Below, piece by piece: positions 55,681-64,000 of a stretch of 64,000 nucleotides of DNA; within the stretch, counting starts at the first letter, position 1; the number at the start of each line of letters is the position of its first letter. The translations under genes and the position numbers were made by a program. Source of the DNA: Apus apus. Lineage: Eukaryota; Chordata; Aves; Apodiformes; Apodidae. The notes below the pieces were generated by a model. The model did not search any database and was not told the DNA's origin. It was given only the letters and a program-made list of their open reading frames with translations. The stretch is taken from NCBI RefSeq assembly GCF_020740795.1, contig NC_067291.1, positions 12,590,780 to 12,654,779 on the forward strand, given 5' to 3'.

Positions 55681-56628
55681 AGATGTTTTACCCAGTTACT
55701 AAAACCTGCTTATGGCCTCCTCCTCTGATCAGCTGTCTGAGCTATAACAAGCCTTCATGACAATCACTGAAAAGAAAAGCAGCCTCTGAAGATGTAGACG
55801 TGATTGGGGTGAGATCCCAGGGACTTGTGCTGGGTGCTAGAAGAGCACTTTAGAACAGCAGCAAATAGGTGAGTTTGAAGTGGGTGACATGGCAGAGGAG
55901 AAGTAATGCAATGTGAAATACGGGTTGGAGTAGCATGAAAAATTGAGGGAAAGTGAAAAGGCAGATTTAAAATTTCCAGTGTTTCAGTTTCCAGTGTTAC
56001 CAATGTGTGAGTTTACTAAGAGGATGATGCTTTTCTTTGTTGACTGAATTCTCTGGATCTCTTCCTCAATATTGTGCTGCTAACACACATCTGCACTGCA
56101 GAACATGTGCAGATGTGAGTTCTCTCTGTGCCTCTGGCCTATAAAAAACTCTATTATCACAGCACTAAAGCTGAACTAATGTATCCTGTCCCTCAGCAAG
56201 GACTAATAGTTCAGGATCAGCTTCATGCTAACAGCTTTTGAGTTGCCTGGAATGGAGGCAAAGTGAGTTTTATCTTCCCACAATGTACTTTGTACAGTTA
56301 TCCATAGTAGGTCTAATTTGGAAGGAGCATTAAAAGCTTTCTTAATACATGATTTTGCTTTTCATTGGTATATGTCAAAGTGTTCTGCAAATGAGGCAAG
56401 CACCCCTGTCCATATTTCATGATATGCAGCCCTAGGACAAGCAAAATACAATCCCTGCCCTTAGCTTCACAATGGTCAGGTCTGCAGTGTGGTTCAGATC
56501 TCTGTTACCTTCTCCAGTACACCATGTTGTGTCTCTAACTGGCAGCTGCAGGATTGGTCAAATTCTGTGCTGATATCCCATTCAATCCCATAATTCTGTA
56601 TGTTGAATCCTGTGTTTCTCAATAAGTA

Positions 56629-56872
56629 TCTGTAATGGCCAAATCAGAGCTATTGCAGTGCATTCTATGCAGCCTGTGTTTTTCCAGTTTAATATCTACA
56701 AAATCAAAGCAGACTTATGCCAATCTATTGTGAAAACATGCAGAATTTTAATCTCTGTAATTCGGAGGGAGTAATAACAGTGTCCCTGTAAAAGCAGCCA
56801 TCATTTGCCATATGTCAGGTTTCATATCTTTACATAGAAAGTGAAAAAGCTCCTAAAGATCATTTCCTCTAA
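56629..56872. repeat. Local duplication, copy A
   Basis: About 240 bp that recurs diverged at 57746-57978 in the same orientation, offset 1,115 bases. Shared landmarks include 'tacaaaatcaaagcag' (56697 and 57812), 'gtgaaaa.atg.gcagaatt' and 'catagaaagtgaaa'. Not recognised as a known repeat. Confidence 0.9.
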
Positions 56873-57745
56873 TATGCTTTAGTTACAAATTTCATTTCAA
56901 TTAGCTATGAGAACTTGATTGTATGCAATACACAGTGTTCTACGTTCTTCTGTCTACCTTTGTTGCTTAATTTCATTTTCGAAAATAAAATATAGAACAT
57001 TAATGACATCTAGCCCAGAATTCAAGCCCGATTTAACTTAGCTTTTGTGGCATTGTATCAGGAACTCACTTGGCTTTAAACATTTCAGGTCGTTTTACAC
57101 ATGTAGCAATAATTGTGCTATTTCGGAAAATGTGGTGCCATCATGTGGGCAATATTAGGAAGTGTAAAAAACAGGTTTTAAAAGAAAAACTAGTCAACAG
57201 ATAGATGTCTGTATTCAGTATCACAAATGAGAGGGATTATAAATATGTATTATATAAGAAGCTATGCACAAATCTGTGGTTTTAAAATTGTGTAAGGTAA
57301 GAGGAAAAACTGAAAATGGAATCAGGCATGGTGATTCAATCCTGTTTATTTTCCAACAGTTCAGGAAGTCCTTTCCTCAAAACAGATATGGGTCTTGAAG
57401 CCACTATCAATTAGCACTTCATTCCAACATCACTTACTCCTGTACTCATTTCTGTATCTGTTTATCTCTTTGGTTTGCCTTTAAGAGTTTGCAAAGCTTG
57501 TTTTCATACAGCCTGCATTGCTTCTCTCCCACACAACTGCACACAAACTCAGACAAACACTCCTATCCCTGACATCAGCCAGCCAAGGCACTCTGCCCAC
57601 ACTGTTCTCATTCCTGCATGAGTTCACACGAAGCTTTGTTTCAGCAATGGTTTTGGTTTAAGGCCTCTTCTTGTTTCTTACATTTAACCAAGAGGAAAGA
57701 GACTTTGCCAGATTTGAAATAGCTATCCTTAATACCAATAAAGGC

Positions 57746-57978
57746 CCACAGTAGCCGAATCAGAAACACTGCAGTGCACTCACTCAACCTAAGTTTTTCT
57801 AGTTTAATACCTACAAAATCAAAGCAGAATTATGTCAATCTGTTGTGAAAATGTGCAGAATTCTAACCTCCATAAGTTGGAGTAATACCAGTGCCTCTAT
57901 GAAAACATCCATCATTTGCTACAAGTTCCTACCTTTTCATAGAAAGTGAAAGAAAATGTTCCTGATTTCCTCTATAAT
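57746..57978. repeat. Local duplication, copy B
   Basis: Partner of 56629-56872, with roughly 20 percent mismatches plus small indels by eye. It lies about 1.2 kb downstream (in genome order left) of the CFAP161 stop. Confidence 0.9.
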
Positions 57979-59129
57979 ACTCCATCTATGACAGACCTGT
58001 AAAGGTTTGCACATGGGAACTGTGATTCAAAAACTGTCCTCTGATAGACTGCCCCAAAGCAAAACTGCATGTCACAGAACAGTCATCTCTCTCCTGCTCT
58101 GAGACCCTGTATGTGAAGTGCTAGTTAGCCTGCTCTGCAGTCTGCTGATTTCATTTATACTGACTAAAGGCAAGAACTTTTCAAGCCCTGCCAGTGGGTT
58201 TGAAACAGATAGTCTATGTGGAATAGAGCTTGAAGACATAACGTGTTTGGATTGGTTCCTTCTTCTGTAGAGTTTAGTCATTTCGGTTTATTTATTTAAA
58301 TAAATTTGATTCTTATGAACATTGAGGATCTTTGGAATCCTTTTTGAGAATGGAGATTTATGTAGTATTTTCCTCAGAAATTCAGTTGATAATTTTACCT
58401 TGCTGTCAAACTTGGTAGAAATGATCATGCATTGAAACATTCTGAGGTGGGAGGCAAATGGAACATGTGTCTGTATTGATGTGCTCATGTTCTTGATTGC
58501 TTGGCATTTAAATGTTTAGAATACAGCAAAAAAAGATAAAAAACCTCAAATTATACCTTTTTAATTCCTGTAAATCTGAAGCCAATCTCAAGAGACCTCA
58601 CTTTTGATTTTTTTTTAATAATTGGCAACATTGTGCTAGACAGAATGTGCAACAAGCTCAACAAACAACTTTGATATAGATGAACTTTAATGTCAAAGTA
58701 TCCTATGACAGCTTGCCTGAGTTTGGTTTTCAGTGTTTAGGAAACTCATGCTCATCCTTTCAAAACATGTGACACCAGTTTGGTTTTGGAAGAACTGGTT
58801 AAATCCACTGCGAAGGCCAATCAATAAGGTAGTGAAAACATATTTAGATTTTCTGGATTCTGACATCTTTTGCCATCAGTGAATGCAAAAATGGGAAAAT
58901 GAGCTCTTCCTGATTCATTATTTTTTTGATGTTATGCATGGTTTATAAAATTTAATTAGTTTTTGCCCACTGTATAACTTTGATGAGTTAATGAAATTGT
59001 ACAATATTACTAATGGTGGACTTTCATTTCCATTTTTAAAGCACACATCTCTAAAACTAAATCTGACCAGAAAAACAAGAATCTGAATCTCATCAACCTC
59101 TGTTTGCTGTAGTCTGGGATTTTCATATT

Positions 59130-59316
59130 CTATTTCTCTTTCTGAAACTCGTCCTTTCTGGTCCAGCCTGGTTGAGGGTTGGGTCTATCAAACATTGTAC
59201 TGTTTTCATCACTGGGATTTCCTGTAACTATTACCCAGTAGTTCTTATCTTCTTCAGCTCTATGGGAGTCCAGGTAAGTGTGACAAACTACTTCATGTTC
59301 TTTTCCTAAACAAGAC
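59130..59316 (-). CDS. CFAP161: CFAP161 terminal coding exon
   Basis: Encodes C-L-G-K-E-H-E-V-V-C-H-T-Y-L-D-S-H-R, then Y-W-V-I-V-T-G-N-P and a divergent polar tail rich in Lys, Asn and Gln, ending at TAG. Acceptor ctttgcag; the first base completes a Trp codon split with the previous exon. Confidence 0.93.
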
Positions 59317-62300
59317 CTGCAAAGTCAAAGAACAGGGGATGGGCAGGAGGAATTAATAAATGCATAAATTCAGCACATCTGCATTATCTGTAAACTGTTC
59401 AAGGTTTTCTCATGTTTCTCTTGGCTTACTCAGAAATGTCACCATGCACTTTCAAATATCAGACCGTCATAGCCCACTTTGTTTCCTATTAATAACTTAG
59501 GAATTTGAAAGGGAAATGCCACCTTTCTATGTGCAGGCTAAAGCAGCCGCATTAGTATGGAGCACAGACAGAGTGACTCAGTATTCACAAGCTGGTTAGG
59601 TCCTCATCACTGTTCATGTCACCATTTCTCTCTGACTGAGGAGGACTCTGGCTGCTTAAGAATTGTTTCAGCCTCAAACTTTCAGACCTTGTTTCAGCCT
59701 CAAAAATCCGATACAAATCCCCAGTCAGATCTTGCTTGGAGTGTAACGGGAAACAACTGGTATACTCTTTAATAATCAATCAGTGTTAATTTAATGCATA
59801 CATGTTAACTGAAATTATTGGATTAACTTCCAATTGTTTAAAGATTAATATGGATGTAAACAAGATACAGATTTATGACGTGTGCTGTTCTTCTCTTACT
59901 CACACTTCTTAATATGTTGGGGGTTTTTTCTTCAAAGAAATCCCGGACAACTGTAATTACTCAAGATACTAAAAGGAAGAACCACTAAAAAATAGAGAAG
60001 ACTTCAAGCATGATATGATATTAATTAAAAAGAAAAAAAACCCAAGACTAAGCTGATTGTCTGCAGCATCACAGAGGGGCACATATTACAGCCCAGAAAT
60101 CAAAGAAGGGAACGGAGAATGTAAACTCTGTGTTCTTTTCCATTCCCTCAGTGCATTCCTAAGCAACTATCTTGCTTCTTGCAGTAATTCGTGATGTTGG
60201 CACATCATTATGCACATCCCTGACAGTTATGAATTATTCTTACCATGTCCAAAAGTTCCTTGGAACAGCCAAGCTCCGATTAGTATGGCAATGAGTAATA
60301 AGAATTTCAGAGTTTTCCTGGAAAAAAAAACAACACCAAAACAACATGGGAAGACATTTGACAGACATTTTTACACTACTTGTAACTATTCTTATTGAAA
60401 TGAAATGCTTTTATTTACTGTTTAGTGTAAGCCCCCATTGCTCTGTATCACTTGGAGACTGCTGTATGTTGACAGTGAGATATTTTACACTCTCTCAGTT
60501 CTCAACACAACACCTCAGACCAGCTAAATTCTCAGTCCCCAGAAACATTCTCCTGTTCAATATATTCCAATTAAAAAAAAAATAAAAGGAGGCAAGCAAG
60601 TAGTAAAGAGTCATTCCAGTGGCCTGTGCCATCAGGGTAATTCTGCTTATCACTGATATTTGCCATATGAGGGATCCAGATGGTCTGGGGGCACAGCCTA
60701 GAAGTGGACCTTTATATTTTACTAGTTTGCAATCTTTTATGTATAACAGAAATTTTAGTCACCCCCATGTACCAATACTGTGAATAAAGAATATTGTCTT
60801 TGACAACTACATAATTTTGATTGTTTATTAATGACCTCATTCATGTAAATGAGTCACCAGAACCTAATAATTGTATATGCAAATTCCCTGGTTAAAAAAG
60901 ATCATTTGTTCCCTCTCTATTCCCAAGATGACAGATCAGAACTGAATAAAACGGACACAACTTTCTTTCAAGTACTCCATCTAGTGTTTGAACTAAATAT
61001 TCATAACATTTTCTACAGTTTTAATTTCTTACAGGAACTGGAAATCCTTCACGTTCAAGACGCAGCTGTGGATCCAAGAAGGCAGCTCGCCAGCAAGTCA
61101 AATAGGAAAGCTTATCTGTCAGAAATACTTGCTGAAGGTGAGATTTTTTAGAAAATCTTCCAAAGGATTTATGTTCACTTGCTAGATATAACTGTAAAAC
61201 AAATATATATTAAGGAGAGTATAAATGTAAAAGAAACAAGACATGCAAATTTAAAAAAGCTTTTTCAACCAAAAGAATTTTCTCTCAGGTCCTGAAAAAT
61301 CAGCCTGACAAACTAAAGCTACACTCACAAGATTCATAACATAGACTCTGTACTGTTGATAAACTCATTACATAGTTATTCTATACGCAGACTGGTGAAT
61401 ACTAATTGAACTAGTTCACATTCCAAAGTATCTCTCACACCAAAGTCGTTGTTGAGAGGGAATTGTTTTTCAAAGTTGTGGTGATTTATTTTAAATGTAT
61501 ATGTAACATTTAATGTCTTACTTGCTTCTAACTTGCAGAGGAAAACAATGTTAACATTTAATAGAAATCTTCTCCCTCAGAATGAGAGAATAATGTGTTA
61601 CTTCATATATCTACCACAGATTTATATTCCCAAGAAATGAAATATTCTCATTTTGAATTTATTTAAAGAAAAATATATAGAGATATTAAAAAATCCCCAT
61701 CTAATGATGAATTATTTTATGATTCATAAGTTATTTTTTATTTCCTTTTTTCTTGCCTTTTTCAAAATCTCCTTTATCTAGTCAGGCCTTTATCTGTTCT
61801 GGCTGACAGCCCCCCCTGGCCTGTACACCTGACCTCAGGCAAGTAGTACAAACTTTCTAAACAGATATTGCTTCTCTTGATCTATGTATGATTCTGAGTC
61901 TGTTCTGTAGAGCTAAGGTGTTGAACCACTGTACAGCTTTATACATATGTAGATATGGTAATTTAACACAATCAGCTTATGCTACCATTGCTATTTGCAA
62001 TTTTACAGCCTTACCATTTGGTCAGAAAACCCTCCTGTTGTTCCAAGACGGAAGTTTTGCCCAAATCTAATTGGTTCACCCTCTGCACTTCCATCAACAC
62101 TGTTAAAATTGTAAAAAGAAAGAAAGAGACATTCAAATAATCAGCTTCACATTTATTGTGTTTGTTTGTTTGTTCGTTTGGGTCTATAGTTAGGTCTTCT
62201 GGCAATACTTTGTATTAAGTTTACCTTTAAAAATAGGTAAAATGTCTTAACTGAAAGATATTTCATACTTACTGGTTAAAATATTTAACAGAACTGAAGC

Positions 62301-63970
62301 AGACTGTATAAATTAATGTTTATGATGCATCCATTAATGGGCAGGGTGGAAAGATTCCATCCAATGAAAAATCAATGAGAATTCAGCAGTGAGGCCCCCT
62401 TTAAAATGGACTTAACTACAAGCATTTGAAAAATCACAGACTAAAAGCAGAACAATGTGTGTGTTTGTAACTTAACAGATGTTGCTGATAATATATGTAA
62501 CTGATAATAATGTGGTTCATTACATCAACATATATGCTGGTATATCCCTATTTCCAGAATTTTTTATGTATTTTACATTAAGAATCACTAAATCAAGTGC
62601 TGGGCTTCCCTAACTATATTCAGCATAAAAAAACCTTTGTAGCTGATGAACTTAGTAGTCAGTTAATGAGGGAGCTGATAGCATTCAGTGCCAAGGACTC
62701 TAAGATCAGGCAGCAGCTAAGCAAAAATATTTTGGTTGCAGCTCAGGAAGGCCTAAATAATGCTCTTGGCACCAAAATTCTCTCTTAGGTCTAACCCAAC
62801 ATGTTTTGCTTAATCATGGTTCTATGGGTTATTTTTACCCTTATGTACTATTTCAGGGCATGCTCTAGTGGCCAAGGTTGTGGGGTTTTTTGTGTTGATG
62901 TTTGGACTTGGTGATCTTAGAGGTCCTTTCCAGCCATGGTGATTCTGTGATTATATTATTATTCTTAAATACACACACTCAGGCACAGCCTTCCACTATT
63001 GAGCAGGACCCTGTTCCTCTGTTTCTTCTCCCACAAATAGCTGGAATTAAATATGTCTTTGAGAGAGAGAATATGCTGTCTGATTACGGTTTGGTTTTTT
63101 TAGGGCAACAAAAACACTGTCCACAGCAAAAGAATTGACACAAATTGCTGATTGAGACACCTTATTTGTAGTAGAACAAATAATAATACTAAGTGCTTTT
63201 TGGACATGATTTGTACTCTACAGCTAATATATGACTGCATTAAAAAAAGCTACAGAGCTTACCAAATGTTACAGTGAACTAGATTCTGTTTTTACACCAG
63301 TTCTGAGCTGATTTAACCTTCCTTGGAATTATTCATAGTAATACTCAGAGTAGAACCAAACTAAAGCATGACGCGAGTTAAAGACTCTTTCTTACATAAT
63401 CCTACCCACTTTCAGCTGTAGACTAACAAACTTCACTGCAAATTTCTCAAAACAAGACGCTGAAAGCTGACATAATAATTGAAAATGACTCAGAAGAAGG
63501 GACCCAACCTTAAAATGCAGAAGGTGTTTCGACCCACAGGGCTCACGCTCTCGACTGCACTAATTCCACGAGGGACTGTCAGTGGCCTGGTGGAATACAG
63601 GGCTAATTCATCCAGATTAACTGCCAGAGTCAGGTTGCCACACGCTCTGGAGTTATCCTCCACTGAGTATTTCTTGTTCAAGAGCATCACAGTGTCTCCA
63701 AAATGAATAAATCCATCCTTGGATACCGACAGCTGGCTCTAAATTAAAATAAATACATTTAATATCAGAAGTATTTTAGCATATAAAAATGCTAATCCAT
63801 AGCATTCTTCATGCATGGAGAACACTAATAACAGCTATGCCATACGGAGGAGGATTAGCACAACCTTCTCCAAAAATTACCTTCTTTAAAAGATTATCTT
63901 GAAGTCTGTGCATTTTCTGCATTAGAAGTTCTCCTCGCTCTCTTTTATGCAGGAAATCCCTCAGGTGGTC
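59130..63970 (-). CDS. CFAP161: CFAP161, C-terminal six exons (N-terminus off window)
   Basis: Cilia- and flagella-associated protein 161 is a microtubule inner protein found inside doublet microtubules of motile cilia. Exons in transcript order: 63970-63881, 63738-63509, 62099-62015, 61191-61033, 60317-60244, 59316-59130. All phases agree and all sites are GT-AG. They give 274 residues against about 301 in human, so only the first exon (about 25-30 residues) is missing to the right. Recognisable blocks are F-L-H-K-R-E-R-G-E-L-L, L-S-V-S-K-D-G-F-I-H-F-G-D, S-P-V-G-R-N-T-F, F-R-L-G-T-T-G-G-F, A-A-F-L-D-P-Q-L-R-L, I-T-H-C-H-T-N-R-S-L-A, C-H-T-Y-L-D-S-H-R and V-T-G-N-P. The last 30 residues diverge from human and end at TAG 59130-59132. 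It lies head-to-tail upstream of IL16, as in human. Confidence 0.94.
60244..60317 (-). CDS. CFAP161: CFAP161 exon (HCHTNR block)
   Basis: This 74-bp exon encodes E-N-S-E-I-L-I-T-H-C-H-T-N-R-S-L-A. The acceptor is a run of T followed by CCAG, and the donor is GTAAGA. The end (N-F-W-T-W) differs from human. Confidence 0.93.
61033..61191 (-). CDS. CFAP161: CFAP161 exon (LYL to FPVP)
   Basis: This 159-bp exon, phase 0 at both ends, encodes L-Y-L-A-S-E-H-K-S, then L-Q-Q-V-F-L-T-D, T-C-W-R-A-A-F-L-D-P-Q-L-R-L and E-G-F-P-V-P. Acceptor ttttacag, donor GTAAGA. Confidence 0.95.
62015..62099 (-). CDS. CFAP161: CFAP161 exon (RFGQNFRLGTTGGF)
   Basis: This 85-bp exon encodes D-G-S-A-E-G-E-P-I-R-F-G-Q-N-F-R-L-G-T-T, then G-G-F-S-D-Q-M. 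The first base completes a Ser codon with the preceding exon, reproducing human I-L-S-V. Confidence 0.95.
62158..62178. repeat. (GTTT)n microsatellite in a CFAP161 intron
   Basis: Short GTTT run, four to five units, with one interruption (GTTCG). Confidence 0.8.
62852..62957 (+). repeat. CR1 LINE 3' end
   Basis: The plus strand contains 'ttggacttggtgatcttaga' (62903-62922) followed by 'ggtcctttccagccatggtgattctgtgatt', the sense 3' terminus of an avian CR1. It is inserted in plus orientation in the CFAP161 intron between 62099 and 63509. The 5' limit is unclear. Confidence 0.88.
63509..63738 (-). CDS. CFAP161: CFAP161 exon (GDTVML to GRNTF)
   Basis: This 230-bp exon encodes S-Q-L-S-V-S-K-D-G-F-I-H-F-G-D-T-V-M-L, a moderately conserved middle, and V-P-R-G-I-S-A-V and V-G-R-N-T-F-C-I-L. 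The donor is GTTGGG, weaker than usual. Neighbouring phases confirm it. Confidence 0.94.
63881..63970 (-). CDS. CFAP161: CFAP161 second coding exon
   Basis: This 90-bp exon in phase 0 encodes D-H-L-R-D-F-L-H-K-R-E-R-G-E-L-L and a basic helical segment R-L-Q-D-N-L-L-K-K. The preceding exon with the start codon is beyond the right edge. Confidence 0.9.
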
Positions 63971-64000
63971 CTACGTGCAAAGCAGAGGAGACAGGCCTGT

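Larger units (their letters stand above)
34944..59129. other. About 24 kb without recognisable coding exons
   Basis: This lies between the IL16 first coding exon and the CFAP161 stop. It should hold the IL16 promoter and any 5' noncoding exons, plus the CFAP161 3' UTR next to 59129. Contents identified are a CR1 3' end at 36275-36390, an L3/CR1-like relic at 49610-49905, a local duplication at 56629-57978, and scattered poly(A), poly(T) and (GTTT)n tracts. No CpG-dense promoter-like stretch stands out. Short frames present are unrecognised and composition-driven. Confidence 0.6.

Noticed and set aside
55649..55702. Polypyrimidine tract ending in CAG as a plus-strand splice acceptor
   Set aside because: The following sequence has no sustained coding frame or known protein, and no plus-strand gene is expected here.
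59663..59704. 'tgtttcagcctcaaa' repeated twice about 27 bases apart
   Set aside because: Small local duplication in a CFAP161 intron with no wider structure.
1..64000. CRISPR arrays, operons, prophage, bacterial-type regulation, tRNA or rRNA genes
   Set aside because: The DNA is eukaryotic with split genes. No repeat-spacer arrays, rRNA-like sequence or convincing tRNA cloverleaf was noticed by eye.

Overview
This window is vertebrate nuclear DNA, almost certainly from a bird. The exon sequences encode orthologues of three neighbouring vertebrate genes whose order (STARD5, IL16, CFAP161) is the one I know from human chromosome 15q25. The interspersed repeats are CR1-type LINE relics with the ends typical of birds, and there is no sign of mammalian SINEs or L1. 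The base composition is AT-rich, exons are short (74 to 1096 bp), and every splice site used below is GT-AG. I assigned exons by translating both strands, recognising the protein family from memory and requiring reading phase to agree across every junction. No alignment was run.

Layout from left to right. Positions 1-185 hold a CR1 fragment. Positions 851-1617 hold the last two coding exons of STARD5 on the plus strand. Positions 1618-4859 are the shared tail-to-tail 3' region. Positions 4860-34921 hold IL16 (pro-interleukin-16) on the minus strand: 17 coding exons that follow the human long form nearly end to end, with all four known PDZ domains. One small exon near the N-terminus was not found. 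An extra PDZ half-domain exon lies in the largest intron (25247-25379). Positions 34944-59129 are about 24 kb with no recognisable coding exon, holding two CR1-family relics and a diverged 0.24 kb direct duplication. Positions 59130-63970 hold the last six coding exons of CFAP161 on the minus strand; its first exon is outside the window.

The genes are not an operon and do unrelated jobs. STARD5 is a cytosolic START-domain lipid or bile-acid binder. IL16 is a PDZ scaffold precursor whose C-terminus is released as a CD4-binding cytokine in mammals. CFAP161 is a microtubule inner protein of motile cilia. IL16 and CFAP161 are head-to-tail, and STARD5 converges on IL16.

I found no undescribed defence or mobile system. 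The most interesting observations concern IL16. The extra exon resembles the second PDZ domain of the paralogue PDZD2. The Asp at the mammalian caspase-3 cleavage site is Gly here. The start Met of the mammalian 631-residue precursor is Val, with the next in-frame Met giving 607 residues. The C-terminal RRKS motif is KRKN. Two NAGNAG splice acceptors are also present.
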